Shown: positions 21,761-35,200 of the stretch, in pieces | Layout of the letters: every line of letters starts with the position of its first letter | Position numbering within the stretch: position 1 is the stretch's first letter | NCBI GenBank assembly: GCA_964017185.1 | Contig: OZ024869.1 | Coordinates: forward strand, 68,542,315 to 68,606,314 | DNA length: 64,000 bases | Reading direction: 5' to 3' | Source: Rugalucina vietnamica | Taxonomy: Eukaryota; Mollusca; Bivalvia; Lucinida; Lucinidae | The notes under the pieces: generated by a model | Told to the model about the DNA's origin: nothing | The model's input: only the letters and a program-made list of their open reading frames with translations | The model's database searches: none | Made by a program: the position numbers and the translations under genes

Positions 21761-21783
21761 AAATATTCAGTATTTTCAGCAAT

Positions 21784-24268
21784 GTACAGCTCCGTTTCAT
21801 AAGTTTAGTACATACCGATTTGTTTCATAAGCAATGGCATAGCAGTACCAGTACTTGAAGCTTGGCCAGATTTTATTGGGTGTTTGCAGATTTGGACGGA
21901 TTTCACTAGGTCAATTCCAATACATAGAATTAATCACTGATTGTAACAATTTAGATTTTGATCGATTTATAAATAGATAATAACACATTAAATATGATAA
22001 ACGGAATAACATAACTTCTGTGACATAAATATCTATGTTGACATTGATTTCTCACATTACAGGACAGTTTGAACTAAAAATTTATTATTCCAATAAAATG
22101 ACAGAGCGTCCAGGAGACTACACCTTACATAATATTAGGTCTACCCTTTGTACAGTCGAGGCTACTGAAGCTTGAAATCTTGCATCCTACTAGACTGCCT
22201 TACCTTTTTTGGACTGTCGTTCCGCCATTTTGTGTCCCAGTACCTTTTCGAAGGGGTTTCTTTGGATCAAATATTTATATTCAACTCTCTGACCAGTGTT
22301 ATTTGTAAAAACAAACGGTTGTATGTGTAATTATGTATCAAACGCTGACTTATAGTATAATTTGGGGTACCACGGCTATTTGGGTGCAATATTTCAAGCT
22401 TCAATAATCTTGAATATACACAGGGTAGACCAAATATTATGTTAAGTGTAGTATGCCGGGTGTTATACCAATTTAGCGATATAATCTGTCTTTGGTTAAC
22501 ACTTTCTTGAAGTGTATAAAATCAATGTTAAAGTCGATATTTGTATCCCTGAAGTTATAATATTTTGCTTGTCATTTGAATGTGTTACTATTGGTAAATC
22601 AATCGATTAAAATCTAAAATGTTATAATCAGTCAATAGCTTTATGTATTAAGTTTGACATAACGAAATCCGTTTAAATCTGCAAACACCCAATAACATTT
22701 GGCCAAGCTTCAAGTACGGGTACGGCTATGTCATTACTTATGAAACAAATTGGAATTGTAAGCTACTTCGGCTTACTTAAACGAACAGGATGCCGGTGTA
22801 AACTGGTTTGTGCTTGGTCTCTGGTCTTCTTGAGTCCAGGCTAAATCAGAGGTTGAACAAAATAATCAAGACTTGTTCTCAGTTAACGAGTTTTATATTT
22901 AACTCGTTATTCTCAAATTTGCGTAATACCTATAGAGCTAGTTTTCTAGCTTTCAACAGCTATTAAAGTTTAGCAAGAATTAATACAAATAAAACCTCTG
23001 CGAAACGGAACGACAGCTTGACAAGCTGCTGAAAAACTGCGATTTCGAGACAGACAAGTTACCAGAACACGAATAAAAACTGGCGGGCCCTTGAAATTGT
23101 AAATGTTGTTATTTAAAATACAGGAAAGCATCTACTAACATCTTCAGTTAGATTCTTGTACACTGGAATAGGTAAACTGGAATTGTTAAACCGCCAGATA
23201 GGTTTTCCTGTGTCAGGGCCACGGACGCGTCCCTGAACGTTCAAGTGACAACTTTGCAAGATTGTGTCAAACTAGCGTTCCTCTCGCAGCTTTATAGTCT
23301 CGGGCGGAGGAGCAGGAAGCAGTGTCCACCAATCGCAACAGCGGATTTCAGTCCGGCAATCCGGTCGTCCAACCAGATAACCGAAAGGATTCCCTGTCGA
23401 GAACGGAGACCGCCGGACCAAAAATAGAACCGTGCCAGGATTCCCTGGCACGTCGAAACAGACCAATATTAGAGGATTTTAGATCAGCTTCGACTCTCTC
23501 CGCTGAGCAGAATTCAACAAAGAATCATATGAAATGTAATTTAGTTTAAGTTTGTTCATAGTGCTTAACAAATATCAATTTGAATTTTCGAGCCAAACAA
23601 ACTTGACGGACGACGCAGGATGCGACAACTACGCGCCCCAAATAGTGCTTCCTAGTTTGAGTTAAAATTCATTGTAAGTTAATCTAAAAATTATGAAAAT
23701 GTATTTAAATTCCCTTAAATGTTTCAGAGTTTAGGATTTTGGTATAAAATATTACAATTTATATGTTTATCTTTAAAACTAATACTTGTACAAGGGGAAT
23801 TCCCCGATCAGTCAGAATCCAAGATGGCGGCGATGGAAAAGTTTTGAAATGTCACTGATAAAAATCAAGATATTTCGCGGATTGTGGCTTCTATAAACAG
23901 TTCTGTAGATATGGATTAATGTTCCTGGTATGTGATTGTTCTGTTCCATCGGTGTAGAGCGTCTCCAGTTCGTGGTTTGAATAATACCGTGAATTTCTGC
24001 TGATTTCGTCTTTGAAAAGTTCCCATCGTGAATATAAACATTAGGCTAATTTGACACAACACTTTTTATGGCATTTTTAAATAACACTAGATAGCACTTT
24101 TGATATTTTGTATGAGTTGAGAAGCAGAGAATGTCCAGTGAGTCTCATGTAAGCAGCTCTAAACTTCAAGATTTAGGTGAAAAAGATTTGAGAAGTTAAG
24201 AACAATGTGACATGCATGCACAGATGCAGGCATGTTACAGTATGTACTAAACTTATGAAACGGAGCTG
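21784..24268. repeat. Nested inverted-repeat elements
   Basis: Outer pair: agctccgtttcataagttta at 21786 and its inverse near 24248. Inner pair: 21810-21905 (cttgaagcttggccagattt, gggtgtttgcagattt) and inverted at 22667-22757. An innermost pair sits around 22085-22170 and 22385-22460 (ggtctaccctttgtac / cagggtagacc). No coding region was recognised. Confidence 0.6.
23200..23480. other. GC-richer block, unidentified
   Basis: This stretch is clearly richer in G+C than its AT-rich surroundings and contains open frames of about 60-75 codons on both strands. None resembles a family I recognise. It may be the 5' part or promoter of a transposable element. Confidence 0.3.
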
Positions 24269-26543
24269 TAAAGTGAACGGAGTAATTTCTTCGGTATAAA
24301 TATAATACGAGATATACATGTATGCTGTGTTGAAACAAAAAAATGGATTTCAAATGGCACCCCAATCTAGAATAGCAGTCCCACAAAATGTCGAAGCCCT
24401 TCCCAGCCTAGCCACAACAATTACTGTTGACTGGAACGTCAAAGCAAGAACAAACATACAAACAAATAATTAAATCTCCCCCTCAGTGACATCAAGCATG
24501 CACCTTATGTTAACCGTATGTTGCCTCATATAGTTATTTGGAATGCTATACCCGAAATACACTTAATAATCAAATTGATACGTATGTGTTTACTTATATT
24601 TTTTGTCAGAAAATGGAATGTCACGTCTGTGGAAAAAAATCCCAACCAAACAAGATTTTTTCAATGGGGAGAAGATTATCTTTTCAGCAGATACTGGACT
24701 TCTTAGTTCAATTGGAGATCGGTCTTCAATGAAAGTCTCTAAGGTTCGCGTTTTAAACGAATGTGGATCTGTTTTATCTTTGATTTATTAAAAGGTCAAT
24801 GATGACTCCTTTCGCATCCTCCACTTATATTTTCTTATTCTGCAAGAAACAATACGATACTTTGCCATTTGGATAATACTAGTCTTTGTGTTGACTTCCC
24901 TCTTGACTGTTACCAATCTTCACTATAGACTTGATATCCATGCCAATGAACGTAAAGTTCCCGAAACCTACATGAAAGAGGTGTGTAGGCAGCAGCATGA
25001 CACAAATACATGTAAGTAACAAATTCCGCATCTTGTGAAGTATCCAACAATCCATGTGAATCTGACACCGTTGTCACCGGCTTTTCTTTTTTATCATAAA
25101 ATTACTCCTGTGCATTTTTGGGGGAAACAATTATCTAAAACGATTATTATTATTATTATTATACTTATTATTATTATAACATACTGGATAATCTTTCGAC
25201 TCGAAACATCCGAACGTGTGAGTCATTCATAGAGTCATTGAGCGAGTAAGTAAGTACAAGCAAGAAAGTACTTCGATTTAAAAGGGTTGCAGAAAGGTTG
25301 GTGAAACTTATAATACCAAGGTACCTCAAAGTATAATTACGTGCAATTGGTGAGTCACGGACAAGCCCTGTTTTCCTATTGGAACCACTTCTATCTCATA
25401 ACAATACGGAACTGTTTCATTAGATTTTTTTCATTTAAGGGTTGATAACCATGCTAATGAACGTATATTTCCCGAAACTACATGAAAGAGGTATGTAGGC
25501 AGAAGCAGGGCTCGAATTAGTAACACAATCCGCATCTTGTAAAGCTAGAAGGCCCATCTATTCAATAATCCAGGTAATTCTGGTACCGTAGTAACCGGCG
25601 TTGTTTTTACTTTTTGCCATAAAATTCTTCCTGTGCATTTTTCGGGGGAAAATCTATCGAGAACGATGTAAACGTCCCACAATCTTGCCTACAAGTCATT
25701 GCAAAATGCTCGTTTGCTTACATTTTTGTGCGTATCTTGGAAAATACGAACAGTTTCTGTAGAAATCGGCCGAATAGGCCTTGGCCGAACCTTGTTTACC
25801 AACTTTGAATCGAATGTTTGGAAAAATTATACAAAAACAGTTTTACGTTCAAGCAGGAATAAAAAGTCAAGTTAATTCTCCATTAGATGCGCGTTTTACT
25901 TCAACGCAAACGTTTATGTAACATTGAACAAAACAAGAAATTTATTCGCATCCATCAAATTTTGTAGCGAAAGAACCGTAGTAACCGGTGTTGGGGCCGT
26001 TTCACCGTCGTCAACGTTGGACAGGGTGATATTTAAAAAATCGAAATTACACATTGCTTACATATGCATAATATATCAACTATGGTACAATGTTCCAGAA
26101 ACTTATTATTGTCTTGAAAAAGATTTCAAAGAGAATAAAACTATCGCAAAGAATATCAGCGCGTTCCTTGAGTCTAGCAAAAATTCTGAATCAAAGATGG
26201 CATTTGTCAACCATTTTCACATCAGTAAAAACAACTTGTGAAAACATTCTTCATAAAATTTACGGAGAAGAATATATACAGTCCAAATTAACTTATTCCA
26301 ATGTGTGTATTTTCGTATGTCAAAAGAAACGTACTTACTTTTCAACCAGCTCTCCCATCCCATCTTCGCCTGCCTCTGGGTGTGTGTAAAATTGCGCAGT
26401 TTTGCGACTTGAAACTTGAGCTTACACGTCGTGGTAACAAAATCGAATAAAGCTGTCCTGCCGACTCAAATTATGACACATACCACTGAAAGTATGTACG
26501 TGACTCGCAAAAAAAAAAAAAAAAAAGGAATCTGATCTCTGAT

Positions 26544-27532
26544 CCATTCCACTGGACGGCGTTTCCACTACGTTTCCAAATATGGGCATAAAATGTTGTG
26601 TAACGTAGAGAGAGCGCCAGCAGCGTAGTAGAATCGCCTTGAACGTAGTAGAAACGTAGTAGAAGCGTAGTGAAAACGCCATGAACGCCACCCAAATTTC
26701 AAATCTTTGACCCTGCTCAAAGATTTAAAACTTTGACGTAGAGAGAACGCCGTGGACTCGAAACGCAGTGGAAGCGTAGTAAAAGCGTAGTAAAAGCGCC
26801 ATGAAGGTAGCAGTATCGTAGCCGAAGCGTGTGGAACGTAGAGATAGCGTAGCAGTAACGCAGCGAAAGCGTCGAGATAAAAGGGGCGTGTTATGCCCAA
26901 ATTTGGAAACGCAGTGGTATCGCCGTGTTGAATGGGAGTTTTAGTTCCCTCATCAAGTAGCTATAGTGACTAAACTAAAGCCCACGATCTGTCGACAATC
27001 ATAGACACACACAGAACCTTTTAGCCCCTCTTCTCCGTCCGACTCTTTTCCTCTATCAATTGTTCGTGACTGCTAGCTGCAATACAGCTACTTGTAAAAT
27101 CCGATCCATTTTCATTGAATACTAATACTTATTACGTGCCAAAAGGTACTTAAATCTTTCTGTTTGTATAGACAAAGCGCCGCAGAAACGCGACTACTGT
27201 GCTAAGATCGTAGCAGGAACGCAGCAAGCGTAGACAAAACGTAGTCAAAGCGTAAACTAAAATCCTATAACGTAGTGAAAGCGTAGACTAAAATCCTATG
27301 ACGTACTGGAAGCGTAGAAGAAACGCCTTGTGGACTCCTAAAGCGCTATAGAAGCGCAGTAATAGCGCGGCAGGAGCGTGGCCAGCGTAGTGAGAACGTG
27401 ACCAAAGCGTACTGTAAACGTACTGGAAACGTGGAAATCCTAAAATTCTTGCACATGATGGCGTTTCCATGGCGTTTCGCAAGTTTTTATAAAACGCCGT
27501 GAACGTAGAGGAAACGCCGCCCAGTGGAATGG
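26544..27532. mobile_element. Inverted-repeat element with GCGTAG subterminal motifs
   Basis: Terminal inverted repeats: CCATTCCACTGGACGGCGTT at the left, and at the right the reverse complement of CCATTCCACTGGGCGGCGTT. Across both flanks the short motif (a)gcgtag, or gtagnnnnagcg, recurs dozens of times in one orientation. The middle (26940-27170) lacks it. No transposase was seen. Minus-strand translations rich in LLRFYY are artefacts of the motif. Confidence 0.75.
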
Positions 27533-28301
27533 GGGTATAAGAATTTGAGGTAGCATCTGTGCTATTGCGACAACTGCATTGCAAGCAGTATCTCAGCAAT
27601 TATGCAACAAACGTTTGGAAATGTAAAATAACCAATAACGAAGGATTTGACTTACTAGTAAATAGTCAGAATGAACCCCCACATCTTTCTAAATTATTTC
27701 TCTGTTTGTGTCGGGGGCTGGGTGGGGCTATGCAGGATCCTTACTTGCAGATACGACACACCCAGAATGCTGGTCTCTACCACACATTGTCCGATCTCGT
27801 GTAAGGTTTCTGTACATGTTTGTACAACTCAATGCTCATGATAGTCACAGGAAATTTCGAGTATGGAAAATGAGCACCTTGAGATGAATCAGGTTTATCT
27901 ACACAAACAGCATGTACATGTAGATATTTTAGGCCATTTTACCCAAAACGGTATCAATACAATAGTAAATGTATCGGTTCGTACGACATTTGATCTAGAT
28001 TTACTATGGCGCATTCCTGAAACTTAAGCACTCGTATTTCCGATCACAAATACGAGCCCCATAGCTGGTGTTGTTTTCATCATGATATGTACATGTACGC
28101 GTGCTCAGCGGTCAGGGCCTCCATCTACCGTGACAAAAGCCTAAAACCGAGGCATCAATTTTTAAAAACTTTTAACTGAACTGTATTAGTAGGTATATAT
28201 ATAAATTGCATATAATGGATTAAGCAGCGGTCATAAATGCAAATCTTGGTTTTTTTACTTATCACACTGCTACAGTTCATGGCGCAAAACTATTAGTTTC
28301 C

Positions 28302-28333
28302 TTTTTTTTTTTTTTTTTTTTTTCTTTGTGTGT

Positions 28334-28370
<37 letters not shown>

Positions 28371-28388
28371 TTTTTTGTTTTTTTTTTT
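28302..28388. repeat. Poly-T tracts
   Basis: Nearly continuous T for about 85 bases, abutting the hairpin element that begins at 28389. Poly-C (28542-28557) and another poly-T (28842-28873) follow nearby. Confidence 0.8.
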
Positions 28389-28722
28389 CGCTATAAATCG
28401 AAACAAAATGGATGTTGTCGACATAAACCGGTTTTGGTTTTGCTGTTATAGCGCATGCGCATTATTTGAACATAAGATCATTTTGATTCCGATCGGAAAT
28501 TAAAAAATGGGGACCATTACTATTTTTATTTTTGAAGTATGCCCCCCCCCCCCCCCCAAGACCCAACAAATCCTTTTTACTGGAGACACCTTACATATTT
28601 ACACGATATATGTTAGCGGAAAGCTGGTTCTAAGGGGCCAACGAAGCGCATGCGTAACAACAACAAAACTAAAACTAGCAGTTTATATCGTCAACATCAA
28701 TTTTGCTTCGGTTTATAGCAAA
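28389..28722. mobile_element. MITE-like element with ~75 bp inverted ends
   Basis: The left arm 28389-28462 (cgctataaatcgaaacaaaa, then atggatgttgtcgacataaa) is matched inverted, with scattered mismatches, by 28646-28722 (agcgcatgcgt at its start, tttatagc at its end). Spacer about 185 bases, including poly-C. No coding region. Confidence 0.65.
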
Positions 28723-28837
28723 AACTTGCAGTCAAATACATATGAACATATGCTGTGTAAGAAATTGTAAATGTTTGGATAGGTATAAACAATCAAGAGT
28801 TATCTCTACCTGTTTGCATTTGGGAACGCTGCCCCAA

Positions 28838-28874
<37 letters not shown>

Positions 28875-29029
28875 TACAATTTACATTTATACCCAATAAT
28901 ACAGTTTAAAATAACGTGTTTTAATTACGTGTTTTAGAAATTTACCCCACGGTTTTAGGCTTTTAGGGTCTTTTCTCATCTTGTCAGTAGATATCCTTAT
29001 CGGTTTAGATTCATTTTAAAACTTACGTT

Positions 29030-29800
29030 TAATATATTTGACCCCATTGGATTATACTAGTCTTTGTATCGACTACATTGTTGAAAGTTGCAAAATTGCA
29101 GTAATTCTCTTTGGCTCCATGTTGCCAAATCCATAGGGTCACTGAAGAGCCCTCAATAACCGAAACCACAGTATGGCCCATCTCCTTTCTCAAAAATACA
29201 TGTATGTTCACTTCTTTGAAAGGATTTCAATTTTATTTGCTATTACTGCAGCTGGTGTTGTGCCGCGTGGCGGCCCTAAAAGTCTCCCCATACATCATCC
29301 ATAGTGCTGATTATATTTTCCTGTTAGTCCTTTGAGCATTCATGTGATGTCTCCCTATTTCGGGGGGATCTCTTTATTTCTTTACCAAATCTCCCTATTT
29401 GGAATTTCAAAATTTCTCTATATCTTATACATCTCCCTATTTGGAATTTCAGATCTCCCAACAAAATCTCAAGACTGATTTCCTTTGTTAAACCATTCTA
29501 CCTATTTTGAAAGTCAAATTTCCCTATTTGGCTTCCCAGATATATCATATGTATGCCTTTGAGATCAGCGAACGTATTCGGAGTAATAGATTGATTTTCT
29601 AATCAACGTTTAATATAGTTTGCCCCTTTGGATTATACTTGTCTATGTATCGACTACCCTGTTGAAAGTTGCAAAATTACAGCAATTTTCTTTGGCTCCT
29701 GTCACTGAAGAGGCTTCAGCAGCTGAAACAGTGGCATGGCCCATCCCTTTTCTCATTAATAAGTTCACAGCTCTTAGGGGATTTCAGTTTGATTTTTATT
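29030..29800. repeat. Dispersed repeat family, two diverged copies
   Basis: 29040-29340 and 29580-29800 both resemble 55.74-56.08 kb and 63.61-63.95 kb (gtctttgtatcgac/gattatcctgttg, tggctcc, ctgaagaggct, tggcccatcccttttctcat). Between them (29350-29530) a degenerate unit around atctccctatttggaatttc recurs about four times. The family was not recognised. Confidence 0.6.
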
Positions 29801-30319
29801 CCAAACATTGACGTGGCACGAATCCCAATGTGTTGTAATATATCGCCATGCGCAGATGAAAATAATAAAATAATCCAAGTCTGAATTCAAAGCAACATTA
29901 TCCGTAAAGAAGAAAATTTTCTGTAAAACTCATTCACTAAACGTTAACTTCACGTCAAATTTTAGGGCACCACAAATAATTTCCCACGGGTTGTCAGAGT
30001 CATTTCGGCCATATCATCTACGTGACATCCTACACCGTGGGTCGCTACGCAGAGCTTTCGTGAGGCGACTTTCGAGTAGCTTTATGGAACTGTGTGGGGT
30101 GGCCACCGATGTAGGAGTCGCTTCTTTCTTTCATATTTCATTAAGAATATATAAAAAAAATGTGTTTTGATACAGCCGTAAAAATTGAAAAAAAATCAAC
30201 AGAATATTAATATATCTTAATAAACTTATGCGCTGTTCTATTTCTTGCAGGTACTAGACCGACTCTGCCTCAAAGACATACGTGTAATTTATGTATATAA
30301 TTTGTAAACTCGAGTGTTA

Positions 30320-30324
<5 letters not shown>

Positions 30325-30358
<34 letters not shown>
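30325..30358. repeat. Poly-A tract
   Basis: 34 A in a row. No retroposon body was recognised upstream. The rest of 29.9-30.6 kb shows nothing identifiable. Confidence 0.8.
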
Positions 30359-30360
<2 letters not shown>

Positions 30361-30675
30361 AATCAAGAAAACTTTAAGGTTTACGGATGGGTTGACATAA
30401 ACCTCTTTTTCTGAGGGGTTCAGACCTTCTAAGCGAACAACCAGTGTTCAATAAGGTGATAAATCGGTTGGCAGTTCTGTTCAACTACATGTATGTTTCA
30501 CGCTGCTAATGGCAGGGACAGAATAAAGTGTTCGTTTTGATGTTGCTTAACAGCCGTGAAATTTAAGCCAATATTGTGAGTCTCAATATACGAGTTCGTA
30601 TATGCATGTATGTACTTCAAAGGCTATCGTTGTTCTTGTCTGATCTGTAGAAAAACATACTGTATATTTAGCATC

Positions 30676-30868
30676 TTATTTCATTGCCAACTCATACCAA
30701 CGGTCAGTGATGAAACTTGACCGCCCGATAGCTATATGCGTAGGACTTGGAGATCGTTGTTCTAGATCAGCAGTATTTTCCTCATCATAATCTGTGTTCG
30801 AATATTCTTGCATTTTTCCGACATTGGGATTTATGTTTTTGCCTTCATTTTCTTCCAATAATATATAC
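30676..30868 (-). CDS. Possible terminal coding exon (receptor-like tail)
   Basis: Minus-strand frame of about 64 codons ending at 30676 and preceded by an acceptor-like ttacag at 30869-30874. The peptide is acidic and polar (YILLEENEGKN, YSNTDYDEENTADLEQ, RSPSPTHIAIGRSS) and could be a cytoplasmic tail. No family was recognised and no upstream exon was confirmed. A second minus-strand stretch at 31080-30990 reads LEEANQNFKRYQWSK-stop in another frame and may be an alternative end. This is a weak call. Confidence 0.25.
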
Positions 30869-31445
30869 CTGTAACGAGTACACAATAAAATGCAAGTCTT
30901 TTGGAGTCACGTTCGGATAAAAATACACTAAGTGAGTTAAGCAAAAGAAACAATTTGTTTTACATACCCTGGGCTTAGACATATCATTTCGACCACTGAT
31001 AACGTTTAAAGTTTTGATTTGCTTCCTCAAGATATTGTTTTTGCCTTTCAATCTGATCTAGATTCCAGCTTTCATTACCAATCAAACAGGGCTATTGATG
31101 TGAATCTACTGTTTCTTTAAAATGGTTCTTCTTCTTTCACAAGAATAAACCTTTTTATTGGCTTTATCTGTAAGTACATGTAGAAAATGTGAAAAGACAT
31201 CTCCATCGTTTGCAATAATAGATACTTTAAAACACTCTCATGTGGATTCTTTAGATAAAAAAAATCGTATACAAACAGAATAAATCATGAACATATTTGT
31301 CGCTAATGGCGTGTGGTGGTCATATAAGAAACAGATACACGAAAATATACAGATAAAAAAAACGAAATCGACCGAGACTTGGTTTAATGTAAGTCAACTG
31401 GTCAATGTGGCAAGATGTACACGTAAATTTAGAAGAAACTAACAA

Positions 31446-31830
31446 TTACCCTAGAATCCAGCCAGGGTAATTTTTGAAGGAGGTGACATCTCCTGCTATA
31501 GTTGGTTTGAATGCATTTTCGAATAGTTTTAACCTTCCCATAAATGGTTTAGGTGGGCTGCTCTGGAAATTTTTTTGGCAGATAGGTTTACTCACACCAT
31601 GTTCTGAGGTACCATGGGAAAATATGCATTCCAGACTTTTACATCATTTATGGGGACATTGTGCTTTTTTAATTAATAAAACAATGCACATTTATACAAA
31701 TACTTTGAATATGAATAACTTCACACCTTTCAAACTGCATTTGAAGATCATAAAGTGCTATAAATCCTTTATAATGTAGGGTTTTGTCATGCCAAGTTAC
31801 CCCACCCACTTTCAAGCAATGTGGGCTCAA
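31446..31830 (+). repeat. Left copy of the ~390 bp inverted repeat E
   Basis: Begins ttaccctagaatcc, then ggaggtgacatctcctgcta, tagttggtttgaatgcattt, aggtgggctgctct, and about 225 bases later ttaccccacccact. The same blocks, in the same order, occur inverted at 45618-45235 and 46615-46230. It may be one end of a ~15 kb element. Confidence 0.75.
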
Positions 31831-31865
31831 GGGCACTATTGGGGACCATACGTTAGGATCACAGA

Positions 31866-31981
<116 letters not shown>

Positions 31982-32239
31982 GACATCTGGATTTTTACAT
32001 TATTATATATATATATATCACACCAAGACATACATCAGGTGCTCTTCAATACATGTCCGATAACCTTCACTGCTCGATACAAATCATACATCGTATATCT
32101 GGCTGGCAAAAAGGATGCTGCCTAATGGCCACATCAGTATCGTGAAAGGTGAACAAGTCGATCATTTTACAAATCAATATCATTAATCTTTATACAAGGA
32201 CGTGAACAGCTAACTCAAGCGGGACCTCGCAATAATCAT

Positions 32240-35200
32240 AGGTTGACAAGACGACAGGTTGACAAGTCGACAGGTCGACAATTCAGTATTGTCCCAATCT
32301 GTATATCAACAGTTAACCCTAACACCAACCTAAGCCTAACCATAACCTAACCGTACCCCTAACCCTAACCTGATCTTTGTTATAGACAAGAGCACTAGGT
32401 CAACAGGCCGACAAGTCGACAGGTCGACAAGTCGACAAGTCGACAATTCACTATTGAAAAATGGTCATTATTCACTCATTCTGTATATCAACAGTTAACT
32501 CAAACCCTAACACAATCCTAACACCAACCTAACCCTAACCCTAACCTAACCCTAACCCTACCCGGATCTTTGTTATTGACAATAGCTCTGGGTCAACTGG
32601 TCGACAAGTCGACAGGTCGACAAGTCGACAAGTCGACATATCAGTATTGATTATAGATGTATGTATACATGTAAATGGATGTGAAGATGCCCTCATTAAT
32701 GTCCATATCTATAGGTAAACAGTTAAAAATCAGAAATCAGAATTGGCTAGGGAGATGGGTCTTCTGTAATGTCCACATCAGTAAATCGACAGGTCGACAA
32801 GTCGACAGGTCGACAAGTCGACAAGTCGACAAATCAGTATGAGTGGTGTTTACAAATGGAGGTGGAGATGTTGGTCAACCGGATCTTTGTTATTGACATA
32901 TTGTCGCAATCTGTATGTCAACAGTTAACCCTAACCCTAACCCAACCCTAACCCTAACCACACACTAACCCTAACCCTAACTTAACCCTAACCCTTACCG
33001 GATCTTTGTTATTGACAAGAGCACCAGGTCGACAGGTCGACAGGTCGACAAGTCGACAAGTCGACAAATCAATATTGCCAAAATATATAAATGGATAGGT
33101 AGGAATAGTCCAAGCGGAAAATCAAGGACTAAGTGCATGATGGGAAAAAGAGCCTATGTGGTATATAGCTGTCAATACATAATAATCATCATATACCTGA
33201 AGCAGCATACGACGCCTGGGGAGCAAGCACTAACCCTAACCCTAGCCAAGCCCTAACCCTAACCACACACTAACCCTAACACTAACCCTAATCTAACCCT
33301 AACCCTAACCGGATCTTTGTTATCGACAATAGCACTAGGTCGACAGGTCGACAAGTCGACAGGTCGACAATTCAACAAATCAATAATGCCAAAATTGCTA
33401 ACACTAACCCTAATCAAACCAAAACCCTAACCGGATATTTCTTATTGACAATAACACTAGGTCGACAGGTCGATAGGTCCAGAAGTCGACAAGTCGACAA
33501 ATCAATATTGCCAAAATATATAAATGGATAGGTAGGTATAGTCCAAGCGGAACTACAAGGACTAAGTGCATGATGGGAAATAGAACCTATGTGGCACATT
33601 TAGATGTCAATACATAATAATCATCATATACCTGAAGCGGGAGGGGCATGATCGCATACGACGCCTGTGAGGCAAGCCCCCCCCCCCCCCCCCCATCGAC
33701 ACCCAAGCTAAAGAAAGAATCCTCCGAGATTACTTTCACTGGCAATATCGACATGTGATAAGCCTTTAAGTTTCCAGTGGATATGCGGCTGTACATCTAA
33801 ATATGTCATTTATCTGTACTGCCAAAACTGAATTGTCGACTTGTCGACTTGTCGACCTATGAAATTGGGAGAAGGCTCCTCATAAATGCTCATTATTGTC
33901 CCATTCTGTATGTCAACATTAAACCCTAACCCTAGCCCTAGCCCAACCCTAAACCTAACCACACACTAACCCTAACCCTAACCCTAACCGGATCTTTGTT
34001 GTTGACAATTGCACTAGGTCGACAAGTCGACAAGTCGACAGGTCGACAAGTCGACAATTCAATTTTGGCAGTACATATAAATGACACATATAGATGTTTG
34101 TTGTTGACAATAGCACTAGGTCGACAAGTCGACAGGTCGACAAGTCGACAAGTCGACAAATCGATATTGCCAAAATATTTAAATGGATAGGTAGGTATAG
34201 TTCAAGCGGAAGTACAAGAATTGGCTAGGGAGATGGATCTTCTGTAATGTCCACATCAGTAAATCGACAGGTCGACAAGTCGACAGGTCGACAAGTCGAC
34301 AAATCAGTATGAGTGGTGTATACAAATGGAGGTGGAGATGTTGGTCAACCGGATCTTTGTTATTGACATATTGTCCCAATCTGTATGTCAACAGTTAACC
34401 CTAACCCTAACCCAACCCTAACCCTAACCACACACTAACCCTAACCCTTACCCTAACTTAACCAGAACCCTTACCGGATCTTTATTATTGACAAGAGCAC
34501 TAGGTCGACAGGTCGACAGGTCGACAAGTCGACAAATCAATATTGCCAAATTATATAAATGGATAGGTAGGTATAGTCCAAGCGGAAATACAAGGACTAA
34601 GTGCATGATGGGAAAAAGAACCTATGTGGTATATAGCTGTCAATACATAATAATCATCATATACCTGAAGCATGATCGCATACGACGCCTGGGAGGCAAG
34701 CACTAACCCTAACCCTAGCCAAGCCCTAACCCTAACCACACACTAACCCTAACACTAACCCTAATCTAACCCTAACCCTAACCGGATCTTTGTAATTGAC
34801 AATAGCACTAGGTCGACAGGTCGACAAGTCGACAGGTCGACAAGTCGACAAATCAATAATGCCAAAATTGCTAACACTAACCCTAATCTAACCATAAACC
34901 TAACCGGATCTTTCTTATTGACAATAGCACTAGGTCGACAGGTCGACAAGTCGACAAGTCGACAAGTCGACAAATCAATATTGCCAAAATATATAAATGG
35001 ATAGGTAGGTATAGTCCAAGAGGAAGTAGAAGGACTAAGTGCATGATGGGAAATATAACCTAAACTGCCAAAACCGAATTGTCGACTTGTCGACTTGTCG
35101 ACCTGTCGACTTGTCGACTTGTCGACCTGTCGACTTGTCGACCTATGAGATTGGGAGAAGGGTCCTCATTAATGGTCACTATTGTCCCAATCTGAGTGTC

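Larger units (their letters stand above)
18627..26028. mobile_element. 7.4 kb element with ~0.87 kb inverted ends
   Basis: The left end (18627-19490) and right end (25140-26028) are inverted copies. Both begin CACCCTGTCCAACGTTGACG and share the block caccggttactacgg. A 5-base duplication, ATATT, flanks the ends (18622-18626 and 26029-26033). A partial extra copy of the inner end lies at 24890-25135. Interior: a small hairpin (about 19492-19617), a LINE fragment, palindromes at 20.8 and 21.7 kb, and an inverted-repeat element at 21.8-22.8 kb. No transposase frame was recognised. The left edge is 40 bases upstream of the TLR start codon, so it would have displaced that gene's promoter. Confidence 0.8.

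Noticed and set aside
24603-24791. Short plus-strand frame containing MECHVCGKK, resembling a zinc-finger start
   Set aside because: Only about 39 codons before a stop, no second finger, inside a repeat-rich element; not enough to call a gene.
26422-27599. Minus-strand frames rich in LLRFYY
   Set aside because: They arise from the GCGTAG motif array of a non-coding element.
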